From an uncultured Verrucomicrobiae bacterium (GTDB lineage Bacteria; Verrucomicrobiota; Verrucomicrobiia; Limisphaerales; AAA164-E04), in contig CALSPN010000018.1 in NCBI GenBank assembly GCA_943788245.1, positions 1-43,503 of the forward strand: 43,503 nucleotides of DNA, in the 5' to 3' direction. A model generated the notes under the pieces. It saw only the letters and a list, made by a program, of their open reading frames with translations. It made no database searches and had not been told where the DNA came from. Made by a program: the position numbers and the translations under genes. Positions 18,701-26,333 of the stretch are shown in pieces. Numbering within the stretch: position 1 is the first letter of the stretch; every line of letters starts with the position of its first letter.

Positions 18701-19240
18701 TCACCAGTCAACTTCCACTGACATTTTGGTTCCAAATTTATTGTTATAGAACACCTGTTTGCAAGCACTGCCATATTCATGAACTAATTTGGTGATCTTG
18801 ACGTCAAAGCAGCAGTATTCGGCAATTTTCAAAAACTCTTTTTGTTTGAACCACTCGATCGCCTGCAATCCTTCTGCGGTTTTTTCGCTTCCCAGAGTTG
18901 CCGTCGCAACGGCATCCAGAGAGATGCGATGGCCCAGCACTTTTTGTAAATCAAGCATCAGATCCAGACTCGGGGCCTGAGATAGATCAAGGATGGTGTA
19001 GCCATGCAGCACCTCGTAATCAAAACGGATATGATTAAATCCAACCACTAGGTCAGCTTTCATGATTTCGTCAATAAGATCGTTCACACGATCTTCTCCA
19101 TAAATCTCATAAGACCCTCTGGCCGTGCTGTAAGTCACACCAATACTCATCCGCATATCACGAATCTTGTCCCACCCTCCTACTTCGGCCGCGGATTTTT
19201 GGGTTTCCAGATCAAAATAAATTATGTTTTTTTCGGACAT
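18701..19240 (-). CDS. RNase H-fold DEDDy 3'-5' exonuclease (YprB-like)
   Basis: The 179-residue protein shows the exonuclease motifs in order. ExoI is YFDLET (Asp and Glu for metal), ExoII is VVGFNHIRFDYEVL, and ExoIII is YCCFDVKITKLV (Tyr and Asp four apart). This matches the predicted RNase H-like domain family found in YprB, which often accompanies helicases. It stands alone as a short single-domain version. It probably degrades single-stranded nucleic acid in repair; the substrate is unknown. It lies upstream of the dihydropteroate synthase-like gene on the same strand. Confidence 0.75.
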   Translation of the reverse strand: MSEKNIIYFDLETQKSAAEVGGWDKIRDMRMSIGVTYSTARGSYEIYGEDRVNDLIDEIMKADLVVGFNHIRFDYEVLHGYTILDLSQAPSLDLMLDLQKVLGHRISLDAVATATLGSEKTAEGLQAIEWFKQKEFLKIAEYCCFDVKITKLVHEYGSACKQVFYNNKFGTKMSVEVDW

Positions 19241-19397
19241 AAGTGCTAAAGAATTTTAACTTGCTGATACTAGTACAGTGCGTCAAATTAGCCTGAAACG
19301 CTCAACACTCGTGACCGTGTACAGTTTGGGACTGCACATGATCTAAGATCAGAATAGTTGGGACAACGTTAACAATCACAGGACTTATCAAACAACC

Positions 19398-19829
19398 ATG
19401 AAAAAAATCGTATTCGCTTTAGCATTGTCACTCGTCACGTTGGTAGGCGTCGCACAAAACGCACTTCCAAAATCAAAAGCTCCGGAAGGTGCCCGTTCTT
19501 ACATCATTTCACCGGCCAATGGTGAAGTCGTCGGAACCACTGTAAAAGTGCAGTTTGGCTTGTCAGGTATGGGTATAGCACCTGCTGGCGTTAAGCTGGA
19601 AAACACAGGTCATCATCACCTTCTTCTGGATCTTGATAAAGCCCCTGATTTCAATATCCCGTTACCTGCCAGTGACAAGGTGATCCATTTCGGCAAAGGG
19701 CAGACGGAAACGATACTCAAGCTCAAGCCCGGCAAACACACCTTACAGCTGATCCTGGGCGATTATCTTCACATTCCGCATGACAAACCCGTGATCTCCG
19801 AGAAAATCACCATCCATGTGAAGGAGTAG
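19398..19829 (+). CDS. Exported DUF4399 family protein
   Basis: The 143-residue protein has a signal peptide (MKKIVFALALSLVTLVGVAQ). The mature part matches DUF4399 in pattern: IISPANGEVVGTTVKVQFGL, GHHHLLLD, FGKGQTETILKLKPGKHTLQ, and LILGDYLHIPHD near the end. The His-rich clusters (GHHHLL, HIPHD) could bind metal, but the family has no firm function. It is a single gene followed by a strong terminator at 19858-19888. Confidence 0.82.
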   Translation: MKKIVFALALSLVTLVGVAQNALPKSKAPEGARSYIISPANGEVVGTTVKVQFGLSGMGIAPAGVKLENTGHHHLLLDLDKAPDFNIPLPASDKVIHFGKGQTETILKLKPGKHTLQLILGDYLHIPHDKPVISEKITIHVKE

Positions 19830-19857
19830 CACCGAAAATCATTTTTTTTTAAAACCA

Positions 19858-19888
19858 AGGACGCCTTCACATGGCGTCCTTTTTCTTT
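19858..19888 (+). terminator. Rho-independent terminator after DUF4399 gene
   Basis: A perfect 8-bp stem, AGGACGCC (19858-19865) with GGCGTCCT (19873-19880), has a 7-base loop and runs straight into a T-rich tail (TTTTTCTTTT). It lies 28 bases past the DUF4399 stop and before the hydrolase start at 19904. Confidence 0.9.
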
Positions 19889-19903
19889 TATGTTGGACCC
19901 CTC

Positions 19904-20629
19904 ATGAGCATCACGATACACGAAATAATGAATCATCAAGGGGAGAAACTGGATTACACCCTTCATGAAGCGGAAAAAGAAACGAACCAGCTGCTTGTGA
20001 TTGGGCATGGAGTCACAGGAAACAAAGATCGGCCTTTGATTGTCGCATTAGCCAACGCTGTGGCAGAAAAAGGAATACATGCGCTCAGGTTTTCCTTTTC
20101 GGGCAATGGGACTTCCGAAGGTAAGTTCACAGATTGCTGTATATCAAAAGAAATTGAAGATCTTGGATGTATTTTGGATGCCTTGAATGGATTTGAAATC
20201 AGCTATGCAGGGCACAGCATGGGAGGTGCAGTAGGGGTATTAAAAACAGCCAATGATCCACGTATCAAAAGGCTCATTTCTCTGGCTGGCATGGTGCATA
20301 CACAAGCGTTTGCTGAAAGAGAATTCGGCAATGAGAAACCTGACGAAGGAGTTATGTGGGAAAATCAAGAATGCCCCTTGTCATCCATTTATATGAACGA
20401 CATGGCTGAAATCAATACGGTGACCCCCCAGGCCTCCCAAGTGCAGGTTCCATGGTTATTGATTCATGGTGTTGAGGATGATGTCGTGCCTTTGAAGGAT
20501 TCCCAGGATGTCCTGACTCATGCAAGCAACCCTGTGGAACTGTTCAAAATCGAAGGTGCTGACCATGTCTTTGATGGATCGGCAACTAACATCATGTGCC
20601 AGAAGGCAGCAGATTGGTTGACTTCTTGA
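19904..20629 (+). CDS. Alpha/beta hydrolase (serine esterase/peptidase-like)
   Basis: I place the start at ATG 19904. The frame opens at 19871, but that ATG sits inside the preceding terminator hairpin. The resulting protein of about 241 residues is a cytoplasmic alpha/beta hydrolase with oxyanion segment VIGHGVTGNKDRP, nucleophile elbow GHSMGG, acid loop IHGVEDDVVP and catalytic His in EGADHVF. The triad looks complete. The sequence resembles short dienelactone hydrolase/acyl-hydrolase types with unassigned substrates. It converges with the operon ending at 20640 and no terminator is visible between them. Confidence 0.8.
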   Translation: MSITIHEIMNHQGEKLDYTLHEAEKETNQLLVIGHGVTGNKDRPLIVALANAVAEKGIHALRFSFSGNGTSEGKFTDCCISKEIEDLGCILDALNGFEISYAGHSMGGAVGVLKTANDPRIKRLISLAGMVHTQAFAEREFGNEKPDEGVMWENQECPLSSIYMNDMAEINTVTPQASQVQVPWLLIHGVEDDVVPLKDSQDVLTHASNPVELFKIEGADHVFDGSATNIMCQKAADWLTS

Positions 20630-20639
20630 GGGAGGAAGA

Positions 20640-21149
20640 TCAGGGGTTGACGTTCCACAAGGAATTCCCTGCCTGAATAGCGGATGACTCCCGTAACCAC
20701 GGAACAAGGCTTCCTGGAATGTGAACAACCGGTTGAATGCTGGAGTAGCTCTTTCTGGGAGACATTTCCAAGGTAAAGTCTGTAATCCCAAGTCCATGAT
20801 TCAACTTGGGATTGCTCTCATCAGCGGAAAGCCCCATTAGCCCCATCCGCAAGTCCGCACTACCATACGATTTGACCGGGCCGTCGGATTCAAAATGTTC
20901 CCCGTAATGCCAGCCAAAGGCAAACAGTGCCATGATCGCTGCAGTGTAGGCAGTCGTAAGCATCGGATTGAAATTCAAGGACTGCAACCATCGACGATGC
21001 CAGGGATCACGCGCACGCAACTGTTCCACCTCTAATCTGGAAATTATCTTGGAAGCCAGTAGATTATGATGGCCGGGAGGAGGCGTCTCAAATTTTTTTA
21101 AGGCGATCAGCTTTTTAACTTTTTGATGTGGGGAAGACTGTTCGTTCAT
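20640..21149 (-). CDS. Probable membrane-bound anti-sigma factor or partner of the ECF sigma factor
   Basis: The ATG at 21149 starts 10 bases after the sigma factor stop. The frame is open further upstream into the sigma gene, so I take the shorter form of about 169 residues. It has a short cytoplasmic N-part (KKLIALKKFETPPPGHHNLL), one transmembrane helix (MLTTAYTAAIMALFAFGWHY) and a periplasmic tail. Position directly after an ECF sigma gene and this topology fit an anti-sigma factor, but there is no clear HxxxCxxC zinc anti-sigma motif, so the role is inferred from context only. Confidence 0.6.
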   Translation of the reverse strand: MNEQSSPHQKVKKLIALKKFETPPPGHHNLLASKIISRLEVEQLRARDPWHRRWLQSLNFNPMLTTAYTAAIMALFAFGWHYGEHFESDGPVKSYGSADLRMGLMGLSADESNPKLNHGLGITDFTLEMSPRKSYSSIQPVVHIPGSLVPWLRESSAIQAGNSLWNVNP

Positions 21150-21159
21150 GGTGAAAATT

Positions 21160-21804
21160 CTAGCTGAGGTATTCGGACAGGAGCGCCTGGAGTTGTTGTC
21201 GGGCATAGAAGAGGCGAGATCTGACAGTGCCTGTATTGCAATCCATGATCTTACCGATTTCTTCATGAGACATTCCCTGAACATCATGCAGTGTCACTGT
21301 TAACCGATGCGTTTCGGACAGTTTCTGCATCGCTTCGTTCATTTTCTCCTGCAATTCATTCAGCCGCACATCACGCCTGGGCGTATTGTCCGAGATGAAC
21401 ATCAGCAGATCTGCATGATTTTCCACCTGCATATCCATGTCATTCAAACTCATGTGATACGACTTGCGTTTCCGCTGCTTGAGGAAGTTGATTGTACGGT
21501 TGACCGCGATACGGTAGATCCAGGTGTAAAAAGAAGATTCACCCTTGAACCGCTTGAGGGCCTTGTACGCCTTGATAAAACTTTCCTGAGTCAGGTCATC
21601 CGCGTCCTCGTGGCTGGAGGTCATGTGATAGACGGTCGCGTAGACCCTCTGTTGGTATCGCTGGATCAATTCATCAAAAGCGGCCAAGATTCCGTCCTGA
21701 GAAGCCTTGACCAAATCAACATCCTCATATTCTGCCCAGATCTGCTGGCTGTTGACGGGCGTTTCCTTGGGTATCGTCGCCTGCATGGAGCTTTGGCTGT
21801 GCAA
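21160..21804 (-). CDS. RNA polymerase ECF sigma factor (RpoE-like)
   Basis: The 214-residue protein has the two sigma regions. Region 2 reads FDELIQRYQQRVYATVYHMT then DADDLTQESFIKAYKALKRF and TWIYRIAVNRTINFLKQRKR. Region 4 reads LSETHRLTVTLHDVQGMSHE then EIGKIMDCNTGTVRSRLFYA, a helix-turn-helix. It directs RNA polymerase to a small regulon, usually for envelope stress. The probable anti-sigma gene follows at 10 bases and the polyprenyl synthase precedes at 25 bases, so it may respond to envelope or lipid-carrier state. That link is an inference from the gene order. Confidence 0.92.
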   Translation of the reverse strand: MHSQSSMQATIPKETPVNSQQIWAEYEDVDLVKASQDGILAAFDELIQRYQQRVYATVYHMTSSHEDADDLTQESFIKAYKALKRFKGESSFYTWIYRIAVNRTINFLKQRKRKSYHMSLNDMDMQVENHADLLMFISDNTPRRDVRLNELQEKMNEAMQKLSETHRLTVTLHDVQGMSHEEIGKIMDCNTGTVRSRLFYARQQLQALLSEYLS

Positions 21805-21829
21805 CGTTTTCAGTTTTTAACCTCAGTTT

Positions 21830-22876
21830 CTAGTAGCTCAACAAGGATATTTGCTGAGAAAGATAAGAAATCACCTTCTTCAAGGCGATGCCGTGCCCAT
21901 CTTGCTCCAAATCAATCAATGCTGTATTTGACTTATCAACATAACCTTGCATCACATCAACACACCCCTCAAGGGAATGCGCCTGCTTCAACAAATCCTT
22001 CAACCAGTCCATTTGACCACCATTCCACTGAAAAAGTTTGGAAATAATTTCGTTTTTTTCAGATTTAGGTATTTGTTCCAGCATGATGAGCGCCGGAAGT
22101 GTCATCTTACCGGTGGCAAGATCTGTGCCAAGAGACTTGCCGACTTGGGCTTCATTGCCAAAAATGTCGAGACAGTCGTCGTAGATCTGATAAGCAATGC
22201 CCATGGAAACACCGAATTGTTTCAATTGCAGCTGAGAACGACGATTCAAACCACCAATCTTACCCCCCAATTCGCAGCTTAGCGCAAATAATTCTGCGGT
22301 TTTGAGTTCGAGGGTCTTGAGGTAATCCTCGCGGTTGTGAAGGGACTTTTTGTAACGAAGGGTTTGCAGAATTTCACCAGAACACACATTACGGGTCGCT
22401 CTTGAAACAAGAGCACATACCTCGGTAGTTGGGAATTCGGAGGCAAGTTCGAGAGCGCGAGCGAAGAGGCAGTCTCCCAGCAAGACGGAAATCTCATTGC
22501 CGGAATGTGCGCACAACGTGGGACGGTTTCGACGCATATCAGCCCCATCCATGATGTCGTCATGCACTAAAGTGGCAAGATGAACCATTTCGATGATAAC
22601 CGCGGCTTTGACGAGATCGTCTGAAAAACCTGAACCGGCGTCACCAGCGCATCCTACCAGAGCCGGACGAAGTTGTTTACCTTGATTCGTTAACGCATAC
22701 TCGGCGAAGGAAGCAATTTCTGGCTCAAAAGCCGCTACCTGAAGTCGCAACTGCTGACTGACGGCACTCAAAAAAGGTTCCAGAGGTCTGAGGAGAGAGT
22801 GCCACCCAACTCCCGAGGCCCTTGATTCAACCACATCTTTTTCAGTGGCAACTAGATTGATTCCTGACACAATCAT
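21830..22876 (-). CDS. ispB: Polyprenyl diphosphate synthase (octaprenyl/heptaprenyl type)
   Basis: The 348-residue trans-prenyltransferase makes the long isoprenoid tail used for quinones from farnesyl or geranylgeranyl diphosphate and isopentenyl diphosphate. The first aspartate-rich motif is DDIMD (106-110) followed by RRNRPT. The second is DDCLD (232-236). GKQLRPALV and the GKMTLPALIML segment also match. Length fits the long-chain branch. The chain length made cannot be read from sequence. The start overlaps the small gene upstream by ATGA, and the sigma factor gene follows 25 bases downstream. Confidence 0.9.
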   Translation of the reverse strand: MIVSGINLVATEKDVVESRASGVGWHSLLRPLEPFLSAVSQQLRLQVAAFEPEIASFAEYALTNQGKQLRPALVGCAGDAGSGFSDDLVKAAVIIEMVHLATLVHDDIMDGADMRRNRPTLCAHSGNEISVLLGDCLFARALELASEFPTTEVCALVSRATRNVCSGEILQTLRYKKSLHNREDYLKTLELKTAELFALSCELGGKIGGLNRRSQLQLKQFGVSMGIAYQIYDDCLDIFGNEAQVGKSLGTDLATGKMTLPALIMLEQIPKSEKNEIISKLFQWNGGQMDWLKDLLKQAHSLEGCVDVMQGYVDKSNTALIDLEQDGHGIALKKVISYLSQQISLLSY

Positions 22877-23079
22877 TGAGGTTTCACCCTAAGCCCTGCC
22901 GGATACCAAGTCAAACGGTTAAGATCAGTTGGCATCACTTGCGCTTCATTACAGCAACGACAGCCCGGAGATTGGAGTTCGATCTGCCAGATTACCCGGG
23001 AGGATCGCTCATGGAGCTGAAAAGCGACAGCTTGGATAGCGTGGGGCGCGAAAGTATCGCAACCTCTTGAGATCAACAT
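22873..23079 (-). CDS. Small Cys-containing protein, coupled at both ends
   Basis: This 68-residue frame begins at ATG 23077-23079, which overlaps the TGA of the upstream phosphatase gene as TGATG. It ends at TGA 22873-22875, which overlaps the ispB ATG as ATGA. Overlaps at both ends strongly suggest a real translated gene in an operon. The product is soluble, with a CRCC cluster in QSPGCRCCNEAQ and a C-terminal stretch VMPTDLNRLTWYPAGLRVKP. I do not recognise the family. The cysteines could bind a metal. It may act with the phosphatase-cytochrome protein or with prenyl diphosphate synthesis. Confidence 0.6.
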   Translation of the reverse strand: MLISRGCDTFAPHAIQAVAFQLHERSSRVIWQIELQSPGCRCCNEAQVMPTDLNRLTWYPAGLRVKPQ

Positions 23080-23990
23080 CACTGGTCACGATAACTCGAA
23101 TGACATTGAGAACATGACTGCTTCAATTCCCCAAATGAGCTGCTTATGGCATCGGAGTTACCAACCTTGAGAGCATTTTCCAAATCGCGCGAGATCTTCT
23201 CAGCATGATGCAATTGTTCAAGCATCCTGGCGGCATGTCCTTGCTGAGGGTTGCGCGCAAGTTCATGAAACCATTCCCGCATCAGCAAAGCCATTTGGGC
23301 AGGGTTTTGATCAGGGTCATGTTGCGGCGTCTGCCACCCAATAGCTTCTGATTGCTTCAAATTATCTAGAATACGATCCATTTTTGCCATGGTCGAAACA
23401 AGGTCATCCAAGGGATATGTTTCCAATAATACAGGAAGTTGAACATCATCCGGGGGCGATTCGAATGCTGATATGCTTTCCCATAGACCTGCATAATCCT
23501 TACTGGTCCCTGAATTGTTCATGAGGGACAGAGCCCGGCTGACAGTCACAGCACCATCCTCAAGGCAGATCAAAGCTGCAGCAGTCGGGCCTCGATGCCG
23601 TCCATGATGACAATGAACATAAATCGGACGTTTTGCCTCACGCGCTACTCTTACCAACGAACGAGATTGATCTTCATTGACACCATCGTATCCGATCGGA
23701 ATGTGGACGTAGTTCATGCCGAATCTGCGAGCAAGCTGAAGATTGGGCTTTGCACCATCAACACTCACGATGGTCGCAACACCTCGTTGCTTCAATGCAT
23801 CAAAATCCGAAAGACCATCCGGTTCGGCGCCTACGTATATTTCATTGCCAAAGGATCTGAAATTCTGGGGCAGCTGCGTTTCTGCCTGAGGTCGATCCAA
23901 TTTGGTTTCTTCATTGCCATGAGCTGAGACACATCCAGCCCCAACTGCAAACAGCAGGCTCAGGCAAATGACTGCGCTGCGCCGAGCCAA
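23079..23990 (-). CDS. Exported dual-specificity phosphatase-like domain fused to C-terminal cytochrome heme motif
   Basis: I start at TTG 23990 because the peptide from there (ARRSAVICLSLLFAVGAG, then CVSA) is a signal peptide. GTG 24023 is an alternative, and the frame is open to 24329. The mature protein of about 280 residues has a cysteine phosphatase fold (NEIYVGAEPDGLSDFDALK, GVATIVSVDGAKP). Its Cx5R loop is HCHHGRHRGPTA, with catalytic Cys about 127 and Arg about 133. A helical C-terminal region follows, with residues spaced as in cytochrome c' and a terminal CSQCH heme motif near 293-297. The combination suggests a periplasmic phosphatase coupled to a heme domain. It is the first gene of the ispB-sigma operon. 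Confidence 0.75.
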   Translation of the reverse strand: MARRSAVICLSLLFAVGAGCVSAHGNEETKLDRPQAETQLPQNFRSFGNEIYVGAEPDGLSDFDALKQRGVATIVSVDGAKPNLQLARRFGMNYVHIPIGYDGVNEDQSRSLVRVAREAKRPIYVHCHHGRHRGPTAAALICLEDGAVTVSRALSLMNNSGTSKDYAGLWESISAFESPPDDVQLPVLLETYPLDDLVSTMAKMDRILDNLKQSEAIGWQTPQHDPDQNPAQMALLMREWFHELARNPQQGHAARMLEQLHHAEKISRDLENALKVGNSDAISSSFGELKQSCSQCHSSYRDQ

Positions 23991-24657
23991 TTTCGCATCA
24001 CGCCATATGGAGAGAAGTGACACGAGAAAATAGGCTGCTTGAGAAGCTACCGAGACTTTAAAAAAGCATGCATTTGCTGAACGACGAACTATTTGCCAGC
24101 CAAAATACAACGCGGGGATGGCCAAAAACTTCAAGGAGAAGATAGTCTCCCGAAAATCATTTGGTATTCTCTGATTCAAAACTCCAAATATCGTTTTTGT
24201 CAGATTCAGATCATTTAATGCTGTCATTTTCGTGGCAAACAACCTTTCAGTGCTCAGTTTTCTGGATTTTTCGAAACAAAAACACGCGCGATTCACCAAA
24301 TCATAGACCGGCAATAAGCAAGGTTTCAAGATCGCCTTGCCCTGTAAAAAGAAGAGCTTTGTGAAGAAGCTTGGCTTGCATGGATGACAGTAAGGTCATT
24401 TTCTTTTGCTCCGGACAACACCACCCCTCTGCGTCTCCTTGCTGTCAAAATACGGGAGCCTGCGCCGGGAGAGCAGAAGCATTGGAAAAGTTGTTTTCGT
24501 TTACAACCCTTTGATGAGGATGAAAACCAGAATTGGATCTGGAATCATTCTACCACGGGTTCAAGCCTCCTGAATCGAGCCTCTCGACATTCGGAATTGG
24601 ATAAGAATTCATTCTCGACCTTTGGATACAGATATAGTTTAAAGGGATACATACATC
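23991..24657. other. Interval without a confident gene
   Basis: This stretch separates the divergent phosphatase and DUF1501 genes. The minus strand stays open from the phosphatase start back to 24329 but shows no domain. On the plus strand a 44-codon frame starts at ATG 24380 (FFCSGQHHPSASPCC within it), and a different frame is open at 24384-24683. Neither has a recognisable family or ribosome binding site. Promoters for both flanking genes should lie here, but I could not pick a convincing pair of boxes. Confidence 0.4.
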
Positions 24658-26124
24658 ATGAATTCAGAAGCCAATCCTATTGAAGGGAACCATTCCGTTT
24701 GGCAGAGCCTGCAATCACGTCGCGCCTTGCTGAAACGTGCTGCATGTGGTTTTGGTTCATTGGCTCTTGCCGGGATAAACAACCGATCAATGGCAGGAAA
24801 CTCGTCACCTCAAAACCCTCTTTCAGCCTTGCCATCGTACATTCCGGCACGTGCCAAACGGATCATCTTTCTGTTCATGCAAGGAGGTCCAAGTCATGTG
24901 GATTCCTTCGACTTCAAACCTCATCTGGAGGCAAGTCACATGAAGGAAGTAGACATCATGGGCTATCGGTTTAATAATTTCCGTAAAGCAACCAAACAGG
25001 TGATGATGAAACCCCTCTGGGAGTTTCAGAACTACGGGCAAACTGGCAAACAAGTCTCAGGTTTGTTTCCGGAAACGGCAAAGCATGTGGATGACCTTTG
25101 TTTCATTCACAGTATGCATACCGAAGGGGTCGCACATGGGCCTTCGACACTTTTTCTCCATACAGGTTCAGTGAATACCGTTCGACCTTCGGTAGGAAGC
25201 TGGATCAGCTACGGTTTGGGAACAGAAAATGCCAACATGCCTTCCTTCGTGACAATTTGCCCAACAGCGCGCATGGGAGGCCCCCAAAATTATGGCAATG
25301 CTTTCCTTCCAGCCATTCACCAAGGCACACCTATCGGAAAAGCGGAGCAAGCAGTCCAGGAAGCAGGCATTAAGGATATCATCAACCCAAGATTGAGCCA
25401 GTCCGAGCAATTGCAGCGGTTCCGACTCCTCCAAAAACTGAACGAGACGCAACTTGGTCAAAGTCCATCAAGCGATGCAATGAATGCAAACCTCAATGCC
25501 TTTGAACTCGCTTACCGCATGCAGATGACCGCACCGGAATTGATGGACTTGAATACTGAATCTGATGCGACACAAAAAATTTACGGTATTGGAGAAAAAG
25601 AAACCGATCAATACGGGCGCCAATGTTTGCTGGCCCGAAAGATGGCAGAATCGGGAGTTCGCTATATTCAGGTTAATTACAGCGACAATGACGGCGGGAA
25701 TCCAAAGTGGGATCAGCACTCCAATCTGCCTCGCCATGAACAACACGCACTTGCTGTGGATAAGCCGATTTCGGGTTTGCTGACTGATCTGAAATCACGA
25801 GGTTTGCTTGAAGACACACTGGTCTGGTGGGGCGGAGAATTTGGCCGCACTCCTTTTTCTCAAAACAACAACGGACGCGATCACAATCCATTCGGTTTTA
25901 CTGTCTGGATGGCTGGGGGAGGAGTCAAACCGGGTTTCAGTTATGGTGCGACGGACGAATATGGGTATCAGGCTGTGGAAAACAAAGTGCACATGCACGA
26001 CCTTCATGCAACTGTTCTTCACTTGATGGGACTTGATCATGAGCAGTTGACCTTCAGGCATGCAGGACGCGATTACCGACTTACTGATGTCTATGGTAAC
26101 GTCGTAAGGGACATCATCGCGTGA
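24658..26124 (+). CDS. DUF1501 family exported protein (sulfatase-like fold)
   Basis: The 488-residue protein opens with a twin-arginine-like leader (SRRALLKRAACGFGSLALAG). It carries the DUF1501 hallmarks FLFMQGGPSHVDSFDFKP near 80, FGRTPFSQNNNGRDHNPFGF near 400, MAGGGVKPG, and HDLHATVLHLMGLDHEQLTF with RDYRLTDVYG at the end. The family is abundant in Planctomycetes and Verrucomicrobia, usually beside DUF1553/DUF1549 cytochrome-type proteins; no such partner is present here. It is exported folded through Tat. An alkaline phosphatase/sulfatase-like fold is known for the family, but its substrate is not. Confidence 0.9.
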   Translation: MNSEANPIEGNHSVWQSLQSRRALLKRAACGFGSLALAGINNRSMAGNSSPQNPLSALPSYIPARAKRIIFLFMQGGPSHVDSFDFKPHLEASHMKEVDIMGYRFNNFRKATKQVMMKPLWEFQNYGQTGKQVSGLFPETAKHVDDLCFIHSMHTEGVAHGPSTLFLHTGSVNTVRPSVGSWISYGLGTENANMPSFVTICPTARMGGPQNYGNAFLPAIHQGTPIGKAEQAVQEAGIKDIINPRLSQSEQLQRFRLLQKLNETQLGQSPSSDAMNANLNAFELAYRMQMTAPELMDLNTESDATQKIYGIGEKETDQYGRQCLLARKMAESGVRYIQVNYSDNDGGNPKWDQHSNLPRHEQHALAVDKPISGLLTDLKSRGLLEDTLVWWGGEFGRTPFSQNNNGRDHNPFGFTVWMAGGGVKPGFSYGATDEYGYQAVENKVHMHDLHATVLHLMGLDHEQLTFRHAGRDYRLTDVYGNVVRDIIA

Positions 26125-26161
26125 CCCAGCTTTTGCAAAGGTGACAACACCCGTACGTTGC

Positions 26162-26332
26162 ATGTCAGATTCAGCCCCTGAAAATCCAGAACAAGCACCT
26201 ACCCCTGATACTGAGGTTGATGGCGAGTATTGGCGCTATTGTGCAAGGTGCGGAAATGAACTGCACAATCACAAATGCAAACTTGTCTGCAGCAAATGTG
26301 GCTATTTTATGAGCTGCTCCGATTTCGACTGA
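26162..26332 (+). CDS. Small zinc-ribbon protein (56 residues)
   Basis: The ATG at 26162 gives a 56-residue protein with an acidic N-terminus and a compact C-terminal metal site. The site has CARCG, then HNHKCKLVCSKCG, then YFMSCSDFD at the end. Two CxxC knuckles plus extra Cys and His form a likely zinc ribbon. I recall similar short proteins in Verrucomicrobia and Planctomycetes, with no assigned function. It lies 37 bases after the DUF1501 gene, and its stop is separated by one base from the ATG of the DsbD-alpha-like gene, so the three are probably co-transcribed. An earlier in-frame start would add a few residues. Confidence 0.72.
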   Translation: MSDSAPENPEQAPTPDTEVDGEYWRYCARCGNELHNHKCKLVCSKCGYFMSCSDFD

Positions 26333-26333
26333 C

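Noticed and set aside
14489..19240. Anti-phage defence island built around the SNF2 helicase and the DEDDy exonuclease
   Set aside because: The two genes are on opposite strands, separated by a dihydropteroate synthase-like gene, and no methylase, restriction or other defence family is present.
19871..19903. Upstream ATG of the alpha/beta hydrolase at 19871
   Set aside because: It lies within the terminator hairpin and T tract of the preceding gene. The peptide it would add is a translation of that T tract.
24384..24683. 99-residue plus-strand open frame before DUF1501
   Set aside because: It has no family, no signal and no ribosome binding site, and it overlaps the DUF1501 start in another frame.
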